DNA of 64,000 nucleotides, taken from an uncultured Actinomycetes bacterium. GTDB taxonomy: Bacteria; Actinomycetota; Thermoleophilia; Solirubrobacterales; Solirubrobacteraceae. The notes under the pieces were generated by a model that saw only the letters and a program-made list of their open reading frames with translations, was not told where the DNA came from and made no database searches. The position numbers were made by a program, and so were the translations under genes. Position 1 is the stretch's first letter. Every line of letters begins with the position of its first letter. Of the stretch, positions 1 to 8,292 are shown one piece after another. The DNA lies in the NCBI GenBank assembly GCA_937888775.1, contig CALAQT010000321.1:1-64000 (forward strand). Reading direction: 5' to 3'.

Positions 1-5
1 ACGCG

Positions 6-599
6 GTGGCCGGGCGCGTCGCGGTCGTGGCCTGCGGGGCACTGGCGGCCGACGTGCGCCGGATCGCCCGCCGTCGAGGCTGGCCCGTCGACGTCCATCC
101 GGTGCCGGCGCTGCTGCACAATCGTCCGGAGAGGATCGCCCCGGCAGTGGCGCAGGAGCTGGCCGAGCTGTCGCACGGCTATCGGTCCGTCGCCGTGGCC
201 TACGGCGACTGCGGCACCTATGGCGCGCTCGATGCGGCGCTGGCGGGTGGCAGCGTGGCGCGGATCGACGCCGAGCACTGCTATGACATCTTCGCGCGGG
301 AGGAGGTGGCCGACGCCCTCGCCGAGGAGCCCGGGACGTATTTTCTGACCGACTTCCTGGCGCGCACGTTCGAGCGCACGGTCGTCCGCGAGCTCGGCCT
401 GGACCGCTATCCAGAGCTGCGCGACGACTACTTCCGCGCCTACACGCGGGTTCTCTGGCTGGCCCAGCGACCGACGCCGGCCACGCGCGCCGCCGCCCAG
501 CGCGCCGCCGATCGGATCGGGCTGCCGCTGCAGGTGCTGGTCGTGGGCGATGCCGGGCTCGAGCGCCAGCTGGAGCGGCTGGTCACCGCCGCCGCCTGA
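6..599 (+). CDS. DUF1638 family protein, possibly 5'-truncated by the window edge
   Basis: The product is a roughly 197-residue protein that opens with an ACGAL motif and carries a cysteine-containing segment ([11 protein letters not shown]). I recognise the pattern as DUF1638, a family of unknown function often found beside corrinoid methyltransferases and methylamine or betaine catabolic genes. The readable start is a GTG at base 6 with no room to see a ribosome-binding site, so the true start may lie upstream of the window. The gene converges on the demethylation operon, ending 9 bases from its last stop codon. Family assignment is from memory of the motif. The role, perhaps in methyl-group metabolism, is inferred from neighbours only. 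Confidence 0.7.
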   Translation: MAGRVAVVACGALAADVRRIARRRGWPVDVHPVPALLHNRPERIAPAVAQELAELSHGYRSVAVAYGDCGTYGALDAALAGGSVARIDAEHCYDIFAREEVADALAEEPGTYFLTDFLARTFERTVVRELGLDRYPELRDDYFRAYTRVLWLAQRPTPATRAAAQRAADRIGLPLQVLVVGDAGLERQLERLVTAAA

Positions 600-607
600 C
601 CGCGCCC

Positions 608-2566
608 CTAATCGAGGTTGATCGCTTCGACCAGGAGCGTCGCGACGTCGACCACGCGCAACTCGGCGCCGCTGCTCTGCACTCCGTCGCCGAGCATCAC
701 GGTGCAAAACGGGCAGGCGACCGCCAGCGTACCCGCGCCCGTTGCCGCTGCCTCCTTGACCCGATTCTCGTTGATCGCGTTGCCCCGCTCCTCCATCCAC
801 ATGTGCGCGCCGCCCGCGCCGCAGCAGAACGTCTGCTTGCCACTGCGCTGCATCTCGACCGGACGTCCGACAGCGGAGAGCAGCTCACGCGGCGGCGCCA
901 GGACGTCGTTGTGGCGGGCCAGATAGCAGGAGTCGTGGTAGGTGATCGACAGCTCCTCCGAGCGCCGTGGCGCGAGCCTGCCCTCACTCACCAGGCGCGC
1001 CAGCAGCTCGGAGTGATGGATCACCTCGTAGTCGCCGCCGAAATCGGGGTACTCGTTGCCGAGCGTGTTGAAGCAGTGCGGACAGTTGGCGATGACCTTG
1101 GTCACGCCGGCCTCGTTGAGTGTGGCCACGTTCTGCTCGGCGAACGCCTGGAACACATATTCGTTGCCGATCCGCCGGGCCGGATCGCCGGTGCAGCTCT
1201 CCCGCGGGCCGAGGATCGCGAAGTCGACGCCGGCCTGCTGCAGCAGCTTGGCCGTCGACTGCGCGGTCGTCCGCGCGCGCTCGTCAAACGAGGACGCGCA
1301 GCCGACCCAGTACAGGTACTCCGGCGGGGGATCGCCAGGCTCCAGGATGCGCACGCCGAGCTGGGCGGCCCAGTCGGCACGTTCTGACTGCGCCTTGCCC
1401 CACGGGTTAGACGCGCGCTCTACGTCACGCAGCATCTGCTCCGCCTCTGAGGGGAAGCTCGACTCGACCATCACCAGGTGACGGCGCAGGTCGACGATGT
1501 GGTCGACGTGCTCGATCGAGACCGGGCAGGCCTGGACGCAGGCCCCGCAGGTGACGCAATCCCAGACCGACTCCTCGGGCACCGCACCGGGGACCAGCGG
1601 GGCCAGCTCGGGGGTGGTGGCGGTGCCGCCAACCTCCCCCCCACCGGCGCGCGCGGCAACGATCGCGCCGCCATCGGCGAACACCTGATCACGCAAACCC
1701 ATGATCAGCAGCTTGGGCGATAGCACCTTGCCGGTCTGAAACGCTGGACAGGCATCCTGGCAGCGGCCGCACTCGGTGCACGTGAACGTGTCGAGCATCT
1801 GCTTCCAGGTGAGATCCGCCGCCGTACCCGCCCCGAAGCGAATGTCCTCTTCAGGGACGTCTGGATCGTCGAAGCGCAGCGGCTCCAGGCGGCCGCCCGG
1901 TCCCGTGCGCCCGTACCAGACGTTCAACGCGGCGGACGCGATGTGCAGGTGCTTGGAGCGCGGCAGGTAGGCGAGGAAGCTGAGGATCGTCACCACATGC
2001 GCCCAGACGAACACCCGCTCCAGGACCCGCGTCAGGCCGTCCCGCGCGAACAGGTGCGAGAGCAGGTCAGACATCGGCGCCGAGGAGGCCGGCCATTCGT
2101 TGAGCCCGAGCGCGATCCGGGTCGCGTGCCAGAGCAGCAGCGTCGTCGCGATCGTCGCGATCAGCGCCAGGATCAGATCGGCCTCGCCTAGGTGGCTGCC
2201 CTCGAACCGCCCGGGTCGCTGGACCTTGCGGATCCACAGCGCTGAAAGCACCCCGATCATCACCAGCACCGCGAACAGGTCGGTCAGCAACGCGAACCAA
2301 CCCCGGTCGCCGAGCCACGGAAAGGTCGAGTGCTTGTCGACCACTCCGATCATCGCGATGATGATCGTCGGGGTAAGGACCAAGAAGCCCCAGAAGATGA
2401 ATGCGTGGATCAGCCCCGGCCCGATGCGCTGCAGGAGCTTGCGCTGGCCGAGCACGATCGTCGTCTCGTTGCGCACCCGCTGCGGCACTTCGCCGGCGCG
2501 CTGCACCGGTGCGGCGCAGCGCATCAGCGCGAGCAGGAATCTGACGCGGACCGCGAACAGGGCCAT
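608..2566 (-). CDS. Membrane Fe-S oxidoreductase accepting electrons from ETF (DgcB/HdrD-like)
   Basis: The N-terminal third has several membrane segments (about residues 50-75, 92-112, 130-155 and 185-200). Two 4Fe-4S motifs follow, beginning at Cys263 (CTECGRCQDACP) and about 80 residues later (CVTCGACVQACP). The C-terminal half holds CCG-type cysteine motifs (NCPHC, HDSC, FCCGAGG, CPFC) as in heterodisulfide reductase subunit D and DgcB. It would pass electrons from ETF to the quinone pool. It is the last gene of the dehydrogenase-etfB-etfA operon. The start is uncertain: the ATG at 2566 lies inside a hydrophobic stretch, and the frame stays open upstream with a TTG at 2581. The original start could overlap the etfA stop at 2614. 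Confidence 0.85.
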   Translation of the reverse strand: MALFAVRVRFLLALMRCAAPVQRAGEVPQRVRNETTIVLGQRKLLQRIGPGLIHAFIFWGFLVLTPTIIIAMIGVVDKHSTFPWLGDRGWFALLTDLFAVLVMIGVLSALWIRKVQRPGRFEGSHLGEADLILALIATIATTLLLWHATRIALGLNEWPASSAPMSDLLSHLFARDGLTRVLERVFVWAHVVTILSFLAYLPRSKHLHIASAALNVWYGRTGPGGRLEPLRFDDPDVPEEDIRFGAGTAADLTWKQMLDTFTCTECGRCQDACPAFQTGKVLSPKLLIMGLRDQVFADGGAIVAARAGGGEVGGTATTPELAPLVPGAVPEESVWDCVTCGACVQACPVSIEHVDHIVDLRRHLVMVESSFPSEAEQMLRDVERASNPWGKAQSERADWAAQLGVRILEPGDPPPEYLYWVGCASSFDERARTTAQSTAKLLQQAGVDFAILGPRESCTGDPARRIGNEYVFQAFAEQNVATLNEAGVTKVIANCPHCFNTLGNEYPDFGGDYEVIHHSELLARLVSEGRLAPRRSEELSITYHDSCYLARHNDVLAPPRELLSAVGRPVEMQRSGKQTFCCGAGGAHMWMEERGNAINENRVKEAAATGAGTLAVACPFCTVMLGDGVQSSGAELRVVDVATLLVEAINLD

Positions 2567-2613
2567 GCTCGTCGCCAGCAAGGCGGCGAGCGCGACCGCG
2601 GCGATTGCAACCC

Positions 2614-3489
2614 CTATGTCCCTCGGGCCCTTCTGATCTCGGCCGAGATCGCCGGCACCACTTCGTGGAGGTCGCCGATCACCGCGTAATCGGCACTGGC
2701 GAAGATCGAAGCCTCGCCGTCGGGGTTGATGGCCAGCAGTCGCTTGGCGCCCTTGCATCCGGCCATGTGCTGGGTAGCGCCGCTGATCCCGCAGGCGATG
2801 TAGATCTCCGGCGAGACCTTGGTGCCGGTCTGCCCTACCTGATCGGTATGCGGCCGCCACCCGGCGCTGGTCACCGCGCGCGAGCAGCCGACCGCGCCGC
2901 CCAGCAGCTCGGCCAGCTCTTCGATCACCGAGAAGCCCTCGGCCGAGCCGACGCCGCGGCCGCCGGAGACGACGACATCGGCGTCGGTCAGCGATACACC
3001 GCCGCCGGATGCCGCCACGCGCTCGGACACGCGGACAACCTGGTCCAGCTCGCTGACGGCGTCGCTCACGGGGACGACCTCGAGCTCGCCAAGGGGCTCG
3101 GCTGTCACCGCGTGCGGAGCGCTCGAGAGCAGCAGCGTCGAGCCATGCACCAGAGCCTCCTCCAGCAGGCTGCCGCCCCAGCGTATTCGTAGTACCCGCG
3201 GTGGATCCCCGGGGGTCACCGACACGCAGTTGGCCGCCATCGGCTGGTCGAGCTTGGCCGCCACATGGGCGAGGACCTCGTTGCCACGATCGGTTCCGGG
3301 CGCGATCACCGCCGTCGGCGAGCGCTGCTGGATCAGCTCGACGATCGTCTGCGCCCACGCCGCCGGCGCGTAGCCGGCCGGATCGTCGATCGCGACCGCA
3401 TGGACCTCGTCGCCCAACCCGCGCGCCAACACGACCGCCTGCTGTGAGACCTCGTCGGCCGGGTCCTCGACGAGGACCAGGATCGTCAC
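2614..3489 (-). CDS. etfA: Electron transfer flavoprotein alpha subunit
   Basis: The 291-residue product has the EtfA layout: an N-terminal nucleotide-binding-like domain (MTILVLVED start) and a C-terminal FAD domain with the SGGRG segment near residue 180, a WRPHTDQVGQTG motif and a GISGATQH motif that contact FAD. It forms a heterodimer with EtfB and carries electrons from the flavin dehydrogenase encoded upstream. The GTG start follows the etfB TAG stop with no intervening base, so translation is very probably coupled. The assignment is firm. The specific electron donor is inferred from operon position. Confidence 0.93.
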   Translation of the reverse strand: MTILVLVEDPADEVSQQAVVLARGLGDEVHAVAIDDPAGYAPAAWAQTIVELIQQRSPTAVIAPGTDRGNEVLAHVAAKLDQPMAANCVSVTPGDPPRVLRIRWGGSLLEEALVHGSTLLLSSAPHAVTAEPLGELEVVPVSDAVSELDQVVRVSERVAASGGGVSLTDADVVVSGGRGVGSAEGFSVIEELAELLGGAVGCSRAVTSAGWRPHTDQVGQTGTKVSPEIYIACGISGATQHMAGCKGAKRLLAINPDGEASIFASADYAVIGDLHEVVPAISAEIRRARGT

Positions 3490-4251
3490 CTACATCACCC
3501 CGATCTCTTGCAGGATCGCCACGACCGCCGGCGCCGCCTCGGGCCCGCGACCGAGGATCTCCGCCTGCTTTGAGGAACCCTCGGGCAGGACGAGCCTGAC
3601 CATCTCGAGCATCGGGCTCGGGCGTACCCCCTCCGACGCCACCATCGGCTTTCGCTTGGCGCGCATCCGCCCAGGCACCGACGGATAGCGCGGCAGGTTG
3701 ATCCCCTCCTTGACCGTCACCACAGCGGGCAACGGGACCACGTAGACGTCGCGGCCCCCGGCGACCTCCTGCTCGCAGCGCAAGCGGCCGCCATCCTGCA
3801 CCGACAGCCCCTTGATCCCGTTGACGCACGGGAGTCCCAGCGCCTGGGCGACGCGGATCGCCACCTGGTAGTTGCCGGCGTCGGCCGACTCGTTGCCGAA
3901 CAGGAGCAGGTCGTGGTCCTCGCGGGCGCCGAGGCCCATCGCTCCCACGATCGCCGCCGCCGTCGCCTGGGGATCCCACTCGCTGCCGTCGGTGACGAGG
4001 TGGATGGCGCGGTCGATCCCGATCGCCATCATGTCGCGCAGCTGCTCCTCGGCCTCCGGGGGCCCGAGCGTGAGCACCGTCGAGGAGCCGCCGTGCTGCT
4101 CCACCAGCCGGACCGCCTCCTCGACGGCGCACTCCTCGTGCGGACTGACCGTGAAGCCGAGATGGCGGGTCTGGATCGCCTGCTCATCCTCGGTCAGCGT
4201 GATCTTGCCCCCGGTCAGCGGCACCCGCTTGACGCAGACCAGGACGTTCAC
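3490..4251 (-). CDS. etfB: Electron transfer flavoprotein beta subunit
   Basis: The 253-residue product begins MNVLVCVKRVP, typical of EtfB, and continues with the SPHEECAVEEAVRL segment and the GNESADAGNYQV stretch of the AMP/nucleotide-binding fold. It pairs with EtfA, whose gene starts immediately after this stop codon. The GTG start overlaps the stop codon of the dehydrogenase gene by four bases (GTGA), which suggests coupled translation. This ETF pair is likely dedicated to the dimethylglycine/sarcosine dehydrogenase-like enzyme rather than to fatty-acid oxidation. That is inference from gene order. Confidence 0.93.
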   Translation of the reverse strand: MNVLVCVKRVPLTGGKITLTEDEQAIQTRHLGFTVSPHEECAVEEAVRLVEQHGGSSTVLTLGPPEAEEQLRDMMAIGIDRAIHLVTDGSEWDPQATAAAIVGAMGLGAREDHDLLLFGNESADAGNYQVAIRVAQALGLPCVNGIKGLSVQDGGRLRCEQEVAGGRDVYVVPLPAVVTVKEGINLPRYPSVPGRMRAKRKPMVASEGVRPSPMLEMVRLVLPEGSSKQAEILGRGPEAAPAVVAILQEIGVM

Positions 4252-6779
4252 GAGCGCACGCGGGAGTTGTCGGGATCGAACACCGGCGTCGAGTCGATGG
4301 TCGCGACGGTGACCGGGTACTGCTCACCCATGTACTCCACGAGCAACTGTGTTCCGACCTGGGCGTGCTCGGGCGGCAGGTAGGTCATGAGGATGTGCTT
4401 GCCGACAGACGGTCCAGCGCCGGCGCTGGTGACGTAGGAGCGCCGGCCCTTGCTGTCGGTGATCGACTCTGCGTCGGAGGTCAGGATCGGCTCTCCGCCG
4501 AGCATGTAGCGCTTGACGCCCGCGCGGGAGGTGTGATCGTCGACGGTCAGCGTGCACATGTGGGCCGCCGGCTCGGTCTCACGATGGCTGACATGGGCGT
4601 CCTTGCCGACGAAGTCCTGCCCCTTGACCTTGCCCCACGCCATCCCGGCCTCGACGACGTTGTACTCGCCCTCGAGCTCGGCGCCGTAGGCGCGGTAGCA
4701 CTTCTCCAGCCGTCCGGTGGTGCCGTAGACCCCGGCCCCGACCGGCACCGCCCCGTGCGGCAGGCCCGCCTCGGCGACGATGTCCCACAGCCGCGCCCCC
4801 TGCTCGATCGGCACGTAGAGCTCCCAGCCGAGGTCGCCGACGTAGGAGATGCGTGAGGCGATCACCTGCAGCGGCCCCACCTCGAGCGGTTTGAAGCGCG
4901 CGAACGGGAAGCCCTCGTTGGAGACGTCATCACTGGTGACGCTCGACAGGATGTCGCGCGCGCGCGGCCCCCACAGGCCCAACGTGCACCACGAGTTGGT
5001 CTGGTCATGAATCTGCGCCGAGCCGTCGGCCGGCAGATGGTCCTTGAACCATTTCAGGTCAGACATGCCCCACGCGCCGCCGGTGACGACCCGGAAGACC
5101 TCGTCGTCGATCCGCATGATCGTCAGGTCGGCCTTGAAGCCGCCGCTGGGCAGCAGCACTGGGGTGTAGACGACGCGGCCGACGGGCACGTCCATCTGGC
5201 GCATCGCCACCCGCTGGACGGCGTCCAGCGCACCCGGCCCGGTGACGTCGAAGATCGCAAACGCGGTCAGGTCCGTGTAGCCGGCTCGGTCGCGCATGGC
5301 CAGGTGCTCGGCGTTGATGATCGGTGACCACCAGCGCGCCTCCCATTCGGACTCGCGCCGGTTGATCCGGTCGCCGTACTCCTCCAGCAGCGGCGCATTT
5401 GACTCATACCACTGCGGACGCTCCCAGCCGGCCGCCTCGAAGAACACCGCCTCGCGCTCCTGCTCTCGCTCGTAGAACGGCGACAGCTTGACGCGGCGGT
5501 CAGACTCCCACTGCTCGGAGGGGTGAACGATCCCGTACATCTTGTTGAAGCCCTCAGCAGCCCGAGCCTGGACATGAGTCCGGGTCTTCTGTTGCGGATA
5601 GGCGCGCGCGATGTTGGACTCGTAGACGTCGATCTCGGCCTCCCCGTGGACCATCAGCTCGGCGACGGTCTTGCCGGCGCCGGGGCCCTCCTTGATCCAG
5701 ATCGCCGCCGCCGACCACAGGCCCCTGACCTCGGGGGTCTCGCCGATCAGCGGCAGGCCGTCCAGAGTCACCGACAGCAGGCCGTTGATCGCGTACTTCA
5801 CGCCCACGTTCTCGTCGCCGACGATCTCCGGCATCAGCTCCAGCGCCTGCTCCATCTGCAGCTCGAAGTCCTGCTGGGTGAATGGCAGCTCGGTCGGCGT
5901 CAGCGGCGATTCCTCAATCGAGGGGATGTCGTCGGCGTCGATCATGATCGGACGGTGGGCGTAGGACCCGATCTCCAGCCCCGTGCCCTCCTGACGCTCG
6001 TACATATTGGTGTCCATGTCACGAACGATCGGGAACTCAATCATCCCCTTGGCGTCGGCAAAGCGCGGCGCCGGGCCGATGTCGATCATCTGGTGCACGG
6101 CGGGCGTGAGCGGGATCCGCGCGCCCGCCATACGAGCAATGCGCGGGCTCCAACAGCCACAGGCGATCACCACGCGGTCGGCCTCGATCTCGCCGCGCGT
6201 GGTCCGCACGCGCTTTACGCGGCCACGCTCTACGTCGATGCCCAGCACCTCGGTGTTGGCCGAGACGGTCATCCCCGCCTCGACGGCCCGCTCGCGCATG
6301 ATCGTGGCCGCGCGCAGCGAGTCCACGACTCCAGCGCCGGGCGTGTAGAAGCCGCCCAGCAGCAGTTCCTCGTTGATGAACGGGACGAGCTCCCTGATCT
6401 CCCGCGGAGTCAGCAGCGAGACCGGCTCGATCCCCCAGGTCCGGGCGGACACCACGCGCCGCGTGAGCTCCTGCATCCGCTCCTCGGTGCGGGCGACCTC
6501 GATCCCACCGCACTCGATGAACACGCCCAAGTCCTTGTACTGGCGCATGCTTTCCAGCGTCAGGGCGGTCATCTCCTTGGAGTGGTCAACCGGGAAGATG
6601 AAATTGGATGCGTGTCCGGTGGAGCCCCCGGGGTTGGGCAGCGGACCCTTGTCCAGCAGGGTGATCTCGGTCTCGCCGAGCTGGGTCAGGTGATAGGCGA
6701 TGCTGTTGCCGACGATTCCCGCGCCGATGATCACGACCTGCTGGCTCGCGGGCAGCCTGGATTCTGAGTTGGCAGCCAT
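4248..6779 (-). CDS. FAD-dependent dimethylglycine/sarcosine dehydrogenase-like enzyme with GcvT domains
   Basis: The 843-residue protein has an N-terminal Rossmann FAD-binding motif (IIGAGIVGNSIAYHL, near residues 17-31), followed by GGSTGHASNF, where the histidine matches the covalent-flavin position of DMGDH/SDH enzymes. The DAO domain runs to about residue 400, a linker domain follows, and the second half is a GcvT-like folate-binding domain ending in the GCV_T C-terminal barrel. Length and order match dimethylglycine or sarcosine dehydrogenase, which oxidatively removes methyl groups from N-methylated glycines and passes electrons to ETF. It is the first gene of the operon with etfB, etfA and the Fe-S protein. 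The exact N-methyl substrate cannot be read from sequence. Confidence 0.85.
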   Translation of the reverse strand: MAANSESRLPASQQVVIIGAGIVGNSIAYHLTQLGETEITLLDKGPLPNPGGSTGHASNFIFPVDHSKEMTALTLESMRQYKDLGVFIECGGIEVARTEERMQELTRRVVSARTWGIEPVSLLTPREIRELVPFINEELLLGGFYTPGAGVVDSLRAATIMRERAVEAGMTVSANTEVLGIDVERGRVKRVRTTRGEIEADRVVIACGCWSPRIARMAGARIPLTPAVHQMIDIGPAPRFADAKGMIEFPIVRDMDTNMYERQEGTGLEIGSYAHRPIMIDADDIPSIEESPLTPTELPFTQQDFELQMEQALELMPEIVGDENVGVKYAINGLLSVTLDGLPLIGETPEVRGLWSAAAIWIKEGPGAGKTVAELMVHGEAEIDVYESNIARAYPQQKTRTHVQARAAEGFNKMYGIVHPSEQWESDRRVKLSPFYEREQEREAVFFEAAGWERPQWYESNAPLLEEYGDRINRRESEWEARWWSPIINAEHLAMRDRAGYTDLTAFAIFDVTGPGALDAVQRVAMRQMDVPVGRVVYTPVLLPSGGFKADLTIMRIDDEVFRVVTGGAWGMSDLKWFKDHLPADGSAQIHDQTNSWCTLGLWGPRARDILSSVTSDDVSNEGFPFARFKPLEVGPLQVIASRISYVGDLGWELYVPIEQGARLWDIVAEAGLPHGAVPVGAGVYGTTGRLEKCYRAYGAELEGEYNVVEAGMAWGKVKGQDFVGKDAHVSHRETEPAAHMCTLTVDDHTSRAGVKRYMLGGEPILTSDAESITDSKGRRSYVTSAGAGPSVGKHILMTYLPPEHAQVGTQLLVEYMGEQYPVTVATIDSTPVFDPDNSRVRS

Positions 6780-6786
6780 TAGTCGT

Positions 6787-6816
6787 GATATATCAGATGC
6801 AGGTCAGGCGCGTCAA
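6787..6816 (-). promoter_or_regulatory. Candidate leaderless promoter of the demethylation operon
   Basis: On the minus strand TTGACG (6816-6811) is followed after 18 bases by TATATC (6792-6787). The -10 box ends seven bases before the ATG of the dehydrogenase gene, and no Shine-Dalgarno sequence lies between. This spacing fits transcription starting at or beside the start codon. The -10 overlaps the perfect palindrome TGATATATCA (6786-6795), which could also be a repressor operator. Confidence 0.5.
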
Positions 6817-6932
6817 CGCAGCGTGCCAAGCTGCCACAACGAGCTCGGGTCACTGTCGCAGGCTTCCGGGACCGCCGTATAAACTGCCCGGCGGCCGGAA
6901 GTCACGCAAACCAGCCAGACAGGGAGAAGGAC

Positions 6933-7627
6933 ATGCGCGCTTGTGCTCCAGCCTTCGGCGGGCGCGGTCGGGTCAGGACGGCGCTGACCGGTTCCGTCGT
7001 GATGCTCGTGTCCGGCACGCTCGCGGCGCAGGCCTCGGCCGCGTCGATTGCCGTCAACAAGCCCTGCTACGTAAATGCCGCGTCCAGGGCCGCCGCGAGA
7101 CCGTCAGCGGTTCGGGCTTCACCCCCGGCGACCCAGTCGACATTCAGAGCAGCGACGGCTCCGTCGCCGCCACGGCGAATGCGGGGGCCAGCGGGGCATT
7201 CGCGGTCACCACAGGGGCCCCGACGCCCTTCCTGCCACGCCCGGAATCCAAGACTTTCACCCTGACCGCCAGCGATTTCACCGCCACCGGTACGACGATC
7301 ACTGCGACGACGCGGGTGACCGTCACGGATCTGAGCGTCACGACCGCGCCCAGCCGTGCCGCTCTGACCGAAAAGGTGACGTGGTACTTCTCAGGCTTTG
7401 ACCCGGGCAAGCAGATCTACGGTCATTACCTGCGCCGCAACGAGGTGGCCCGGGCCGAGTTCGGCACTGCCCAGGGGCCTTGCGGACTACTGAAGGTCAA
7501 CGCGCGCTTCTACCCAGGCGGACATCCTCGTTACAAGACCTACACGCTTCAGGTCGACAACTCAAAGCCGTACTCCATGCACACCACGCCGCGGGTGCTG
7601 GCCCAGCTGGGAACGATGTTCTTCTGA
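6933..7627 (+). pseudogene. Secreted protein of unknown function, interrupted by a frameshift
   Basis: The ATG at 6933 is preceded by AGGGAGAAGGA and encodes a clear signal peptide (hydrophobic stretch ending ...AAQASAASIA). The mature protein then begins VNKPCYVN. Near 7075-7095 the reading frame must change: downstream coding (SGSGFTPGDPVDI onward, to the TGA ending at 7627) lies in the frame two bases over, as if one base had been lost in a GCCGCCGCG run. The downstream part resembles small exported beta-sandwich proteins (GFTPGDPV, YLRRNEVAR). Either the gene is broken or there is a one-base sequence error. A TATAAA box at 6878-6883 may be its -10. Confidence 0.65.
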
Positions 7628-7658
7628 CGCCGGCGCTCGGCGACGGATTGCTGTCAGC

Positions 7659-8222
7659 ATGGCGGCGATGCCGTCACAAAAGCACCGCATGCTCGCCGGC
7701 GAGTCCTACTTCGCCAATGACCCCGAGCTGGTGGCCGACCGCCGCCGTGCCCGGCTGCTGGGCGAGCGGCTGAACGCCGGCAGCAGCGCCGAGCCAGACC
7801 TGCGCCGGGAGATCCTGGACGACCTGCTGGGGGCGCTCGGCGACCAGGCGGAGATCCTGTCGCCGTTTTACTGTGATTACGGATTCCAGATCACCGTCGG
7901 CGCGCGCACGTTCATCAACTTCGGCACGGTGATCCTGGACTCCGCTCCGGTGCGGATCGGCGACGACGTCCAGATCGGGCCGGGCGTGCGGCTCGTCACG
8001 CCCATCCATCCGCTGGATCCGGCGCAGCGCAGGACCCTGATCGAGAGTGCCGCTTCGATCGAGATCGGCGACGGCGCGTGGCTGGCGACCGGAGTGATCG
8101 TTTGCCCAGGGGTCACCGTCGGCGCCGGCACCGTGGTCGGGGCGGGGAGCGTGGTCACCAAGGACCTACCCGCCGGTCAGCTTGCCTTCGGCAATCCGTG
8201 CCGCGTGGTGCGCAAGCTGTGA
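7659..8222 (+). CDS. Maltose/galactoside O-acetyltransferase-like hexapeptide-repeat protein
   Basis: The 187-residue protein begins with the maltose acetyltransferase N-terminal domain (HRMLAGESYFANDPEL, about residues 10-25), followed by left-handed beta-helix hexapeptide repeats (about residues 75-180), including the catalytic-type histidine in TPIHPLDP and a final GNPCRVVRKL. Enzymes of this family move acetyl from acetyl-CoA to sugar hydroxyls. Either the ATG at 7659 or the one at 7668 could be used; neither has a strong ribosome-binding site. Family assignment is secure, but the acceptor sugar is unknown. The hydrolase gene follows after a short gap. Confidence 0.9.
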   Translation: MAAMPSQKHRMLAGESYFANDPELVADRRRARLLGERLNAGSSAEPDLRREILDDLLGALGDQAEILSPFYCDYGFQITVGARTFINFGTVILDSAPVRIGDDVQIGPGVRLVTPIHPLDPAQRRTLIESAASIEIGDGAWLATGVIVCPGVTVGAGTVVGAGSVVTKDLPAGQLAFGNPCRVVRKL

Positions 8223-8292
8223 GCGTCAGCGCGACCGCTGTGCTGGAGCGTGCGGGCCTGGACTTAGTCAGCGACGGCGAAATCCCGCTCGT

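Noticed and set aside
608..4132. A 1174-residue minus-strand frame spanning the etf genes
   Set aside because: Only the part after about 2581 (652-657 residues) has protein features. The rest is an Arg/Gly-rich shadow of etfA and etfB in another frame.
5523..6767. A 414-residue plus-strand frame
   Set aside because: Antisense to the dehydrogenase gene, His/Arg-rich, no domain, no ribosome-binding site.
6785..7074. Continuous upstream frame joined to the secreted protein's 3' part
   Set aside because: It has no signal peptide or family pattern; the true N-terminus is the signal peptide in the frame starting at 6933.
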